DNA of 51,678 bases. Origin: Gammaproteobacteria bacterium. Its GTDB lineage: Bacteria; Pseudomonadota; Gammaproteobacteria; UBA9339. Positions 37,709-45,982 of the stretch are shown here, piece after piece. The translations under genes and the position numbers were made by a program. The stretch is taken from positions 1-51,678 of the forward strand of contig JAFGXA010000047.1 in the NCBI GenBank assembly GCA_016936855.1. The letters run 5' to 3'. The first letter of the stretch is position 1, and each line of letters opens with the position of its first letter. Below the pieces are notes generated by a model. That model did no database searches, had not been told where the DNA came from, and saw nothing but the letters and a program-made list of their open reading frames with translations.

Positions 37709-38344
37709 TTACTCCTCCCATTTTACCCAGCTAAATATGTTGCGTATGTTTTGATTTGCTTTGATTTGTTCAAAAATTGTTATTTCTTTGTTATGGTTTT
37801 TTTCAACAGCTGGTAATAACTCTAACAATTCTTTTTCACTTAAAGCTATGATGCCGCTATCATCTGCGAAAATTATGTCTCCCGCAACAATATCAACGCC
37901 ACCGCAGTTTATCTTTTGCTGAAATTCACCAAAGTGTTCATTTCTGCTAACTGCTGGATATATAGAACGTGCATAATATGGAACCCCGACTCGTTCAATA
38001 CCTTCTGGATCACGACAATTACCATCTATAATTATTCCGGCCAACCCTTTTTGTTTGGCGATAGTTGCAAAAATTTCTCCTGCAACTGCTTTTTTAGTAT
38101 CGCAGCTATCTACAACCAATACATCGCCTTGTTTGGCTTTTTCAAGACCCCGTAGTACTGCATTGGCGTTGTCATGGCTTTTTACAGTAAAAGCAGTGCC
38201 GATCATCTTGGTGTTAGTGGTTATGGGTTTTATGCCGTTACCTAGGATGCGTGTTTTAGGGTATAGGTCACAAAAAAAAGTTGTGCCGTAATTAAGAGCT
38301 ACCGATAGGTTATTGTTTTTTATAGTTGTCATGATCGTGATCAT
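37709..38344 (-). CDS. RraA-like/HMG aldolase-family protein
   Basis: A 211-residue RraA/HMG-CHA-aldolase superfamily protein. GTAFTVKSHDNANAVLRGLE, GDVLVVDSCDTKKAVAGEI and GLAGIIIDGNCRDPEGI contain the conserved G-E-x-x-A, D and R-D metal-site residues. IVAGDIIFADDSGIIAL follows. Members are RNase E regulators (about 160 residues) or aldolases (about 210-230); the length favours the aldolase-like group. The start is uncertain (38344 or 38332). A perfect ATGATC-GT-GATCAT palindrome covers these start codons and might be an operator. Confidence 0.75.
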   Translation of the reverse strand: MITIMTTIKNNNLSVALNYGTTFFCDLYPKTRILGNGIKPITTNTKMIGTAFTVKSHDNANAVLRGLEKAKQGDVLVVDSCDTKKAVAGEIFATIAKQKGLAGIIIDGNCRDPEGIERVGVPYYARSIYPAVSRNEHFGEFQQKINCGGVDIVAGDIIFADDSGIIALSEKELLELLPAVEKNHNKEITIFEQIKANQNIRNIFSWVKWEE

Positions 38345-38419
38345 AACATATTGGTGGTTTTTTGTTAGCCAATGAATTGTTACAATAAAAATAATTTGCT
38401 AATTTTTTAGGATGATAAT

Positions 38420-39313
38420 ATGTGTAACATGTTTACTAAAAATCTAAATGATATTTCTTATCGGTTGCGACATAACGCGTTACATAAAATATCGACGGAT
38501 CATTATTTAAAAAAGTATTTTGATATTCCGCGGCTAGATTCCAAAGAGCGCGTGGTTGTGAGTTTTACGACTTTGCCAGATCGGATTGAGTATTTAAGCG
38601 CGATGATTAATAGTCTACTTTCACAAACGCGTCGGCCAGATGCTATTTATCTTTGTGTGCCTGAGATATCTCAGCGCAAAAAGACGCGTTATGTTGTGCC
38701 ACAGGAAATTTTGAATAATAGGGCAATTACTATAATTACGGCTGATAAGGATTATGGGCCGGCGACCAAGTTGATTCCTGCTTTTTTAGCCGAAAGAAAG
38801 AATCCTGATACCAAAATTATTATTGTAGATGATGATCAAGTTTATCCGCGCTATCATCTTGAGTGTTTAAATAATTGGGCAAATTTGTTGCCTAATTCTG
38901 CCGTTGGTGGTGCAGGATGTTTTATGCCGGACAAATATCCGCCAAGCAAAGTATTAGGTAAAGATAGTGTTGTTGGTTCATCGTTACGTCTGTCGGCAGA
39001 TAAGTTAAGTTATTTGACCCAGGTTGATATTTTATTTGGTTATGCTAGTTATGTGGTGAGACCAAGATTTTTGAACGATCAATTGTTGGATTATAGTGGC
39101 GCACCAACGGCTGCTTTTTTTGAGGATGATGTTTGGGTTAGTGGTAATTTAGCTAGAAATGGTGTTGATAGGTATGCTTTTCCATGTTTAGGCAAAAGAT
39201 TTTCTCCAGCTTCCTCAAAGAAAACTAGGCACACTGGGGCGTTGTGTACTGAAGAAAATGTAAATTATCAGAACATGGATATCATATATGATTATTTTAG
39301 AGAATATTGGTAG
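38420..39313 (+). CDS. GT-A fold glycosyltransferase-like protein
   Basis: 297 residues with a good AGGA ribosome-binding site. VVVSFTTLPDRIEYLSAMIN and LLSQTRRPDAIYL resemble the N-terminal strand of GT-A enzymes, KIIIVDDDQVYPRYHLE contains the metal-binding DDD, and AAFFEDDVWVSGNLARN the acceptor-side acidic cluster. No close family is recognised; the donor and acceptor are unknown. It stands alone between convergent minus-strand genes. Confidence 0.65.
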   Translation: MCNMFTKNLNDISYRLRHNALHKISTDHYLKKYFDIPRLDSKERVVVSFTTLPDRIEYLSAMINSLLSQTRRPDAIYLCVPEISQRKKTRYVVPQEILNNRAITIITADKDYGPATKLIPAFLAERKNPDTKIIIVDDDQVYPRYHLECLNNWANLLPNSAVGGAGCFMPDKYPPSKVLGKDSVVGSSLRLSADKLSYLTQVDILFGYASYVVRPRFLNDQLLDYSGAPTAAFFEDDVWVSGNLARNGVDRYAFPCLGKRFSPASSKKTRHTGALCTEENVNYQNMDIIYDYFREYW

Positions 39314-39337
39314 GGAATTCGGCCTATGGTACTTGCC

Positions 39338-40771
39338 TTAATTCGTGGTGCGGCCGTATTTGTCCTCAAACCTTACAATATCATCTTCGCCAAGATAACT
39401 TCCTGTTTGAGTTTCTATGATTATTAGTGGTTCTGTTCCTATGTTTTCTACTCGATGTTTATGTTTTACTTTGATGTATGCTGATTGATCGACTTCGAGT
39501 ATTAACTCTTTATCATGATTGATAACTTTAGCTTTGCCGCTAACGACGACCCAATGTTCATTGCGATGGTTATGCAGCTGTAGACTTAGTTGAGCACCTG
39601 GGTTTACTACAATTTGTTTGACTAGGTATCCTTGGCCTTTGGCTAGTGTTTTGTAGTTTCCCCAAGGTCTGATCACCGTTGCGTGATGCTTGTGTAATTC
39701 AGAGTCTTGTTCTTTTAAGTGTTCGTAGATTTCTTTTACTTCCTGAGTATTATTTTTGTTTGCTATTAGTAATGCATTTTCACTGTCAACCACTACTAAA
39801 TTTTCCACGCCAACGGCACCGATAAAGCGATCCTCACTTTTTATAGTACAATTTTTACTGTTTTTTACTAATACATTGCCTTGGATGCGATTATTATTTT
39901 GGTCTCCCGGGATAAGGTCGCCAAGTGCCCTCCAGCATCCAATGTCACTCCACCCTATTGAACAGGGCACGACGGCGGCATTAGTTGTTTTTTCCATTAG
40001 TGCATAATCGAATGAAATTTTTGGAACTAGTTCAAATGTTTTTGAGTCTATTGTTGTTGAGGAGATGTGTTGCGAATTTTTTTTGTTAGCTGATGCTAAG
40101 CAATTCTTGGTTTTTTCAATGACATTTGGACAATGCTCAGCCATTTCGCTGATAAGTACATCAGCTCTTGCACAGAACATGCCGGAATTCCATAGATAAT
40201 CGCCAGATGCTAGAAATTCTTTTGCAGTTTTAAGGTCTGGCTTTTCTGCGAAACGCAAAACAGAATTGCCTTGATGTTTTATATAGCCGTAACCCGTAGC
40301 AGGGGATGTCGGCTTGATTCCAAAAGTTACTATTTTTCCGGACTCAGCTAGTTTACCAGCATCATCTACAGCTTTAGCAAAAGCTTGTTGGTCTTTTATT
40401 AAGTGGTCAGCGGTTAATACCAATAGGATGGCCGTTTCATCGTAATTATCTATGATATCAAGAGCTGCCATAGCAATAGCTGGAGCAGTGTTACGTCCAA
40501 AAGGTTCTAGAATGAAGCTTAATTCTAGATTTTTATTTTGTTCTTCTAGCGCTTCTTTATATTCATTTTGGATTTTATGGAAAAGCTCTCGATTAGTTAC
40601 GGTCATTATTCTGGTTATGTCTGGTAGCGCTGCAGCTCTGAGTAGTGATAGTTGCAAGAGACTGTGTTTATTATCTGGCTTAATGAATGGTTTTGGGTGT
40701 GTGTCTCTAGATGCAGGCCATAGTCTTGAGCCGACACCACCGCATAGAATCACAGGAACTATTGCCACCAT
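39338..40771 (-). CDS. manC: ManC, mannose-1-phosphate guanylyltransferase/mannose-6-phosphate isomerase
   Basis: A 477-residue bifunctional type II enzyme. VPVILCGGVGSRLWPASRDT and KPFIK form the GTP loop, VLTADHLIKD the catalytic part, FAEKPDLKTAKEF the sugar site. The C-terminal cupin isomerase has VIRPWGNYKTLAKGQGYLVK and QLHNHRNEHWVVVSGKAKV. It supplies GDP-mannose to Gmd/Fcl. ManB (phosphomannomutase) is not in the window. Two bases separate it from ttcA. Confidence 0.96.
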   Translation of the reverse strand: MVAIVPVILCGGVGSRLWPASRDTHPKPFIKPDNKHSLLQLSLLRAAALPDITRIMTVTNRELFHKIQNEYKEALEEQNKNLELSFILEPFGRNTAPAIAMAALDIIDNYDETAILLVLTADHLIKDQQAFAKAVDDAGKLAESGKIVTFGIKPTSPATGYGYIKHQGNSVLRFAEKPDLKTAKEFLASGDYLWNSGMFCARADVLISEMAEHCPNVIEKTKNCLASANKKNSQHISSTTIDSKTFELVPKISFDYALMEKTTNAAVVPCSIGWSDIGCWRALGDLIPGDQNNNRIQGNVLVKNSKNCTIKSEDRFIGAVGVENLVVVDSENALLIANKNNTQEVKEIYEHLKEQDSELHKHHATVIRPWGNYKTLAKGQGYLVKQIVVNPGAQLSLQLHNHRNEHWVVVSGKAKVINHDKELILEVDQSAYIKVKHKHRVENIGTEPLIIIETQTGSYLGEDDIVRFEDKYGRTTN

Positions 40772-40773
40772 TT

Positions 40774-41538
40774 TTAGATATCCTCTTGATTAAAATTATG
40801 CATCGCTTTATCCATTAATTGGCTTGGACGAATTCTCTGTAAAGAATGTAACATATTGCTAGGGATTTTTGGATTATCTTGCGCGAGTTTCTTTATTAAG
40901 TTGCCAATATCGTCTCTCGTTGGATTTTCTTTGCCTTCACATGTTTTGTGTAAAATTGGTAGATTTTTCGCGATTGCATATTCTGCTATGTCTTTTTCTT
41001 GGCAATAACAAAGTGGGCGAATGACGATATTTCCGCTTTTAGCAAATAGTTTGGGGGGCATAGAAGCGATTTCTCCCTGATAGAAAATAGACATTAGCAG
41101 GCTGGTGATGAGATCTTCTCGATGATGCCCCAAGGCTATTTTAGTAAATCCATGTTCTTTAGCGTAACTATAAATAATGCCGCGCCTTAATCTGGAACAG
41201 AGCATGCAGTAACGATTTTTTTCAGCCTTTTGTTTAACTATGGAATAGATGTCTTCATTATGAACTACGTAATTTAGTTTTAATTTTTTCAGCCAAATCT
41301 CTAGCTCTTTAGTATCGAAACCGGGAAGCCCCGGGTTTAAAATAAAAACGGTTAATTCAAACTTACTTTTTGATCGTGGCTGTAATTGTTTTAATATGTC
41401 AACCATTACTAAAGAATCTTTCCCGCCAGATAAACAGGCTAGCACTTTATCTCCACCCGCAATCAATTTGTAATCAGAGATAGCTTTCCCTGTGTAGTGA
41501 CGTAGTTTTTTTTCTAGTTGTGCGGCTCTATTGCTCAT
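40774..41538 (-). CDS. ttcA: TtcA, tRNA 2-thiocytidine-32 synthetase
   Basis: 254 residues, shorter than E. coli TtcA (about 311). CLSGGKDSLVMVDIL is the PP-loop, NRYCMLCSRLRRGIIYSYA provides C-x2-C for the [4Fe-4S] cluster, and ALGHHREDLITSLLMSIFYQ and SMPPKLF follow. The third cluster cysteine is probably the one in HKTCEGKENPT, where most TtcA have PCNLCG. It thiolates C32 of several tRNAs. Confidence 0.9.
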   Translation of the reverse strand: MSNRAAQLEKKLRHYTGKAISDYKLIAGGDKVLACLSGGKDSLVMVDILKQLQPRSKSKFELTVFILNPGLPGFDTKELEIWLKKLKLNYVVHNEDIYSIVKQKAEKNRYCMLCSRLRRGIIYSYAKEHGFTKIALGHHREDLITSLLMSIFYQGEIASMPPKLFAKSGNIVIRPLCYCQEKDIAEYAIAKNLPILHKTCEGKENPTRDDIGNLIKKLAQDNPKIPSNMLHSLQRIRPSQLMDKAMHNFNQEDI

Positions 41539-41618
41539 GTGTAGATAATGTTACAATAATTCCAGTTTTGGCTAAATGTTTTTATTGTTTTTCCTTTATT
41601 TTCTTGATCGGGTGACCC

Positions 41619-41733
41619 CAATTCTAATTTTGATAGATTATGGCTAAAGTTGATCGAGTAAGTTCATGGAGGTCCCCCGGACAAGACGGGGGATGACTCC
41701 GAAGTAGAAAGATTTGGGTTAAAATTAGAATTG
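41619..41733. repeat. 115-bp palindromic (MITE/REP-like) element
   Basis: Ends are perfect 13-bp inverted repeats, CAATTCTAATTTT (41619-41631) and AAAATTAGAATTG (41721-41733). In the centre TCCCCCG (41673-41679) and CGGGGGA (41687-41693) form a strong hairpin followed by TGAC. It fills much of the 327-bp ttcA/ABC-F intergenic region. No ORF inside. It may also terminate the ttcA-side or ABC-F-side transcripts. Confidence 0.75.
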
Positions 41734-41865
41734 CTGTATTTATTGGCAATTAGTGATTGTCGCATGATGTTTTTGCTCGGACGGTGACTTAAGTCGAAAT
41801 TTTATGGGTAATTTTGTGAATATGGTGAGTGAATTGTAACAAAAATATAAACTGAGAATAAATTT

Positions 41866-43677
41866 GTGATAACGCTTCAAAATATAGAGTTGGCACGTGG
41901 TACAAAATTGCTATTTGCCTCTGCCAATGTTTCATTTTATGACAAGCAGAAAATTGGGATAGTAGGCAAGAATGGTAGTGGTAAGACTTCCTTGTTTTTG
42001 TTATTACAGGGGTTGTTAGAATCAAGTGCTGGCAATGTTTTATTCCCAGAAAAACTACGAATAGTTACCATAGAACAAGAAGTGCCGGTAAGTGATAAAA
42101 GCGCTTTGGATTACGTGATTGATGGTTGCCTAGAGCTTAAAGAGTATCAGAAAGCTTTGAAGGAAGCTGAGTTCAAGCAAGACGGGCTGAGAATTGCTGA
42201 ATTATATGATCTCATACAGCAAATAGATGGCTTTAGTGCGGAGGCAAGAGCCGCAAAAATTTTAAAAGGGCTCGGCTTTGCCGAGAAAGAAATGACATCT
42301 AGTGTCAATTCTTTATCTGGAGGGTGGCGCATGCGTTTGAACATTGCCAGATCGCTTTTTGTTCCGTCAGATGTTTTATTATTGGATGAGCCAACTAATC
42401 ATTTGGATTTGGATGCGGTGATTTGGCTTGAGAAATGGTTGCAACAATATCCTGGTTTATTAATGTTTATTTCACATGATCGCGAGTTTTTAGATGAAAT
42501 TGTTGATCATATTGTGCAGATAGAAAATAAAGAATTAAAGATTTATAGCGGTAATTATTCCGGCTTTGAGAAACAGCGCATTGCGGCATTGGCTGTGCAG
42601 CAGCAACAGCATGAAAAGCAGCAAAAGCAAATTGAACATATAGAATCATTTATTAGAAGGTTTAAGGCGAAGGCAACAAAAGCGCGTCAAGCCCAGAGTC
42701 GCGTGAAGGCTTTGGCGAGGATGCAAGAAATCATGCCTGCTCATATAGACTCTCCGTTTTCATTTGAATTTATCAAGCCAGTTACTATGGCAAATCCTTT
42801 GTTGTTATTGCAGGGGGTTAGTTTTTCTTATACAGATAAACCGGTGCTGAATAATGTTTGTTTTCAGTTGAATTCTCAGGATAGGATCGCGTTATTAGGG
42901 AGAAATGGTGCTGGTAAATCCACGTTAATTAAGTTGTTAGCTGGTAAGCTAAGGATTGAAGTGGGTCGTGTGACTCACAATAAAAAATTAAAAATAGGCT
43001 ATTTTGCTCAGCATAGTTTGGAAGAGTTAGATGGTAGCGCGAGTCCTTTGGGAAATTTGCAAAAAATTGCAGTAAATGAGGCGCCGGGAAAATTGCGAGC
43101 ATTTTTAGGTGGTTTTGATTTTCGTGATGACATGGCTTTGATGCCAGTAAAAAATTTGTCAGGTGGTGAAAAGGCTCGTTTAGCATTAGCTCTTATTGTT
43201 TGGCAAGCTCCTGACGTTTTATTATTGGATGAGCCGACAAACCATCTTGATTTGGATATGCGGCAGGCGCTTGTTTTGGCATTGCAGAATTATGATGGTG
43301 CTGTAGTTTTAGTTTCGCATGATCGCTTTTTATTGAAGCAAGTTGTTGATGATTATTGGTTGATTAGTGACTCGCAGGTGAAAAGATTTAATGGCAATCT
43401 TAAGGAATATCAAACGTTCTTGTTAAAAACTGATAATATGGAAAAAAGCTCTAAAAAAGTTAATGATAAAAATATAAAAAAACAGGCGGTTGTGCTAGAG
43501 AGGAAAATCGATAAATTACAGCAACAAATTATTGAGTTAGAAAAGCTTATTGCTGAATTGAGTTTAAATCCGAGTAAGAACATGAATGAGTTGCAGGAAA
43601 TCACTCAGCAGAGGTTGGTTTTTATAAAACAGCGTGAAGATTATGAGGACGAGTGGTTGCAGGTTATGGATGGCTAG
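41866..43677 (+). CDS. ABC-F family ATPase, YheS-like
   Basis: A 603-residue protein with two ABC domains and no membrane helices. The first has GKNGSGKTS (Walker A), NSLSGGWRMRLNIARSL and VLLLDEPTNHLDLDAVIWLE. The linker (about 240-300) is charged. The second has GRNGAGKST, LSGGEKARLALAL and LLLDEPTNHLDLDM. The lysine/glutamate-rich C-terminus (KKVNDKNIKKQAVVLERKI) is coiled coil. ABC-F proteins act on ribosomes; YheS-like by overall appearance. GTG start at 41866. Confidence 0.92.
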   Translation: MITLQNIELARGTKLLFASANVSFYDKQKIGIVGKNGSGKTSLFLLLQGLLESSAGNVLFPEKLRIVTIEQEVPVSDKSALDYVIDGCLELKEYQKALKEAEFKQDGLRIAELYDLIQQIDGFSAEARAAKILKGLGFAEKEMTSSVNSLSGGWRMRLNIARSLFVPSDVLLLDEPTNHLDLDAVIWLEKWLQQYPGLLMFISHDREFLDEIVDHIVQIENKELKIYSGNYSGFEKQRIAALAVQQQQHEKQQKQIEHIESFIRRFKAKATKARQAQSRVKALARMQEIMPAHIDSPFSFEFIKPVTMANPLLLLQGVSFSYTDKPVLNNVCFQLNSQDRIALLGRNGAGKSTLIKLLAGKLRIEVGRVTHNKKLKIGYFAQHSLEELDGSASPLGNLQKIAVNEAPGKLRAFLGGFDFRDDMALMPVKNLSGGEKARLALALIVWQAPDVLLLDEPTNHLDLDMRQALVLALQNYDGAVVLVSHDRFLLKQVVDDYWLISDSQVKRFNGNLKEYQTFLLKTDNMEKSSKKVNDKNIKKQAVVLERKIDKLQQQIIELEKLIAELSLNPSKNMNELQEITQQRLVFIKQREDYEDEWLQVMDG

Positions 43678-43727
43678 GGCTTTTAATCTGTTATCCATCA
43701 ATATGAGCTGTTAAACTGTATAGCATT

Positions 43728-45821
43728 ATGGATAAAGATTATATTAAATGGTTGGAAGGGGAGTCTTTGCTTTTCAACGCTAAATGCCTTGCTAAAATAG
43801 TATCTGGTAAAAGCTCCCAGTGGGGTAAGGGTTATGCAAAACCCGAAGGGTTTCATGCTGTGCAGGCTGCGCCGGTATGGTTTAGTGCTTATCCACCAGC
43901 TACCATCACCAAACAAAATCAATCAATTTTGCAATTTTTTGCTGATGCTGAGCTTTGGAAGTTATTTAGTAAAATTGGCGTCAAAGCGTTGCATACAGGG
44001 CCAATGAAAAAGGCTGGAGGTCTTGAGGGTAAAAAGTATACGGAAACTGTTGACGGTTGGTTTGATCGAGTGAAACTGGATATTGATAGCTCTTTTGGTG
44101 ATGAAGAAGATTATTTGCAAATGGCGAGTGCAGCCAAGCAGTGTGGAGCTATTTTGGCTGGAGATATCGTGCCTGGACATACCGGTAAAGGTGCTGATTT
44201 CTTGTTGGCATTGCGTAATTATGAAGATTACCCTGGAATCTATTCTTTAATCGAAATTAGGCAAGAAGATTGGGGTTTGTTGCCAGAAGTTGAAGGCGAA
44301 TGGGATTCTATTAATTTAAGTAAGGGTGCTGTAAGAAACTTATATGAAAATGGTTATATTCCGGGCGATTTGGAGAGGGTGCTCTTTAGTGTGCCTGGTT
44401 CTGATGTTGAGTTAACCGGTTGGGATGCAACTGGCGAAATTATAGGTGTTGATGGAATTAAGCGTCGGTGGGTCTATTTGCACTATTTTAAAGCGGGTCA
44501 ACCTACTATGAACTGGCTTGATCCATCTCATGCAGCAGAGCGAATTATTGCAGGAGACATAATCAAGAGCATAACTGTTTTGGGAAATAAGATTTTACGT
44601 TTGGATGCCAATCCGTTTTTGGGTATCGAGAAAAATAGTGATTCTGTTACCACTTGGTCAGAAGGTCACCCATTATCAGTTAATGCTAGCAATAATATTG
44701 CTTGGTTGGTTCGAAAATTAGGCGGTTGGTCTTTTCAAGAGTTGAATTTGACCCTAGATGCCGTTAAGGCTTTTAGTGAATATGGTGCAGATTTGTCTTA
44801 TGACTTTATTTCGCGTCCGGCTTTGCAGCATGCGATTTTGACGAAGGATGCTAGTTTTTTAAAGTTTATGTTGGACTTGATGCGAGACTATCAAATTGAC
44901 CCAAGCATTTTGATTCACGATATGCAAAATCATGATGAGATTACCTATGAGTTAGTGCACTTTTTAGAGCATGCAGATGATGAGTTTGTTTATGCTGGTA
45001 AATCAATGTTAGGTAAAGATTTGCGAGATAAAATTAGATCAGAGATGGAGTCTTTGGCGATAGGTGAGCATGCGCCATATAACCAATTATCTGGAAATGG
45101 TTTATGTACTACTTTTACTGGCTTGGTCGCAACGCGATTGGGCGTTCGAGATTTGAGCAAAATCACCGAAGATCAAAAAGAGCAGATCAAACGGGGTCAT
45201 TTGTTAATGGCAATTTTCAATGCACTACAGCCGGGGGTTTTTGGTCTATCTGGTTGGGACTTGTTGGGAGTCTTGCCATTGTCCCTTAAAGATTTGGGTG
45301 ATTTATTGTCCGATGGTGATTATAGATGGCTTAATCGAGGCGCTTATGATTTGTTAAATTTAAAGAATGGTGTTGCTGATGCTGTTTTGCCTAGAGCCAA
45401 GCAGCTGTATGCTTCTATTGAAGAACAGTTATTAGACGAAGATTCTTTTGTGAGCCAACTAATTAAAATTATGGGGATTCGTGAAAAATATAAGATTCAC
45501 CTGTCAAAGCAATTGGCGGTTCTAGATTCTAAAAGTAAATCTGTTATTATGCTATTGCACCTTTTGCCAGATGATTTGGGCTTTGAAATTACAGCAATTA
45601 ATTTTGGTAATGATGAGGTTGAAGAAGTTGTTGATTTAAGGTTGTTATCAGCTGATAAGAGTGCCTCTTGCTGGAAAATTTTTGATTTATTGAGAGGAAA
45701 AGAGGAGGATAATTTTCTTTCAGGTGATAGTCTGCAAGTTAAATTATCTGCATTTAGTGCTAAAGCTTTATTAATTAAGGGTAACTGTTCGCCCGTCATT
45801 CCGGCAGTCGCTGGAATCTAG
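43728..45821 (+). CDS. GH13 trehalose-synthase-like protein with repeat-derived C-terminus
   Basis: A 697-residue GH13 protein, cytosolic. Region I is AGDIVPGHTGKG (144-155), region II ILRLDANPFLGIE with nucleophile Asp293, region III SFQELN with probable acid Glu338, and region IV HDMQNHDEITYELV with His402/Asp403. It resembles maltose alpha-glucosyltransferase (TreS), but the motifs are clearly divergent, so the substrate is not assured. The last eleven residues (CSPVIPAVAGI) and stop are encoded by a palindromic repeat element that begins at 45785, so the native C-terminus may have been replaced. It could supply maltose to the GH65 phosphorylase at 0.8 kb. Confidence 0.8.
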   Translation: MDKDYIKWLEGESLLFNAKCLAKIVSGKSSQWGKGYAKPEGFHAVQAAPVWFSAYPPATITKQNQSILQFFADAELWKLFSKIGVKALHTGPMKKAGGLEGKKYTETVDGWFDRVKLDIDSSFGDEEDYLQMASAAKQCGAILAGDIVPGHTGKGADFLLALRNYEDYPGIYSLIEIRQEDWGLLPEVEGEWDSINLSKGAVRNLYENGYIPGDLERVLFSVPGSDVELTGWDATGEIIGVDGIKRRWVYLHYFKAGQPTMNWLDPSHAAERIIAGDIIKSITVLGNKILRLDANPFLGIEKNSDSVTTWSEGHPLSVNASNNIAWLVRKLGGWSFQELNLTLDAVKAFSEYGADLSYDFISRPALQHAILTKDASFLKFMLDLMRDYQIDPSILIHDMQNHDEITYELVHFLEHADDEFVYAGKSMLGKDLRDKIRSEMESLAIGEHAPYNQLSGNGLCTTFTGLVATRLGVRDLSKITEDQKEQIKRGHLLMAIFNALQPGVFGLSGWDLLGVLPLSLKDLGDLLSDGDYRWLNRGAYDLLNLKNGVADAVLPRAKQLYASIEEQLLDEDSFVSQLIKIMGIREKYKIHLSKQLAVLDSKSKSVIMLLHLLPDDLGFEITAINFGNDEVEEVVDLRLLSADKSASCWKIFDLLRGKEEDNFLSGDSLQVKLSAFSAKALLIKGNCSPVIPAVAGI

Positions 45822-45960
45822 AGGCATTAAACAATATTATAATTTTTGTTTTAATTGTCTCTGGGTCCTGGCGTCCGCCAGGATGACGTATAAAGAATCT
45901 AGGATGACGTATAAAGAAGCCAGGATGACGTGAAAAAGAGCTGGGATTACGGGTGAACAG
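45785..45960. repeat. 176-bp palindromic repeat element overlapping the GH13 gene end
   Basis: The left arm CTGTTCGCCCGTCATTCC (45785-45802) matches the reverse complement of 45943-45960 (CTGTTCACCCGTAATCCC) at 15 of 18 positions. Inside are a hairpin CCTGGCG-TC-CGCCAGG (45867-45882) ending ATGAC and three tandem 21-bp units. GGTCC...GGATGAC also occurs in the 41.6 kb element, so both may belong to one family. On either strand the arm translates to CSPVIPA. Confidence 0.75.
45880..45942 (+). repeat. three tandem 21-bp units
   Basis: Units start at 45880, 45901 and 45922; each begins AGGATGACGT. The first two differ at only the last three positions (TCT/GCC), the third has further changes. 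Without spacers this is a simple tandem array, not CRISPR. Confidence 0.85.
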
Positions 45961-45982
45961 ATACGATTAAGGAATGTAAATA

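Noticed and set aside
45880-45942. Possible CRISPR array
   Set aside because: Units are directly adjacent with no spacers, and no cas gene is nearby.
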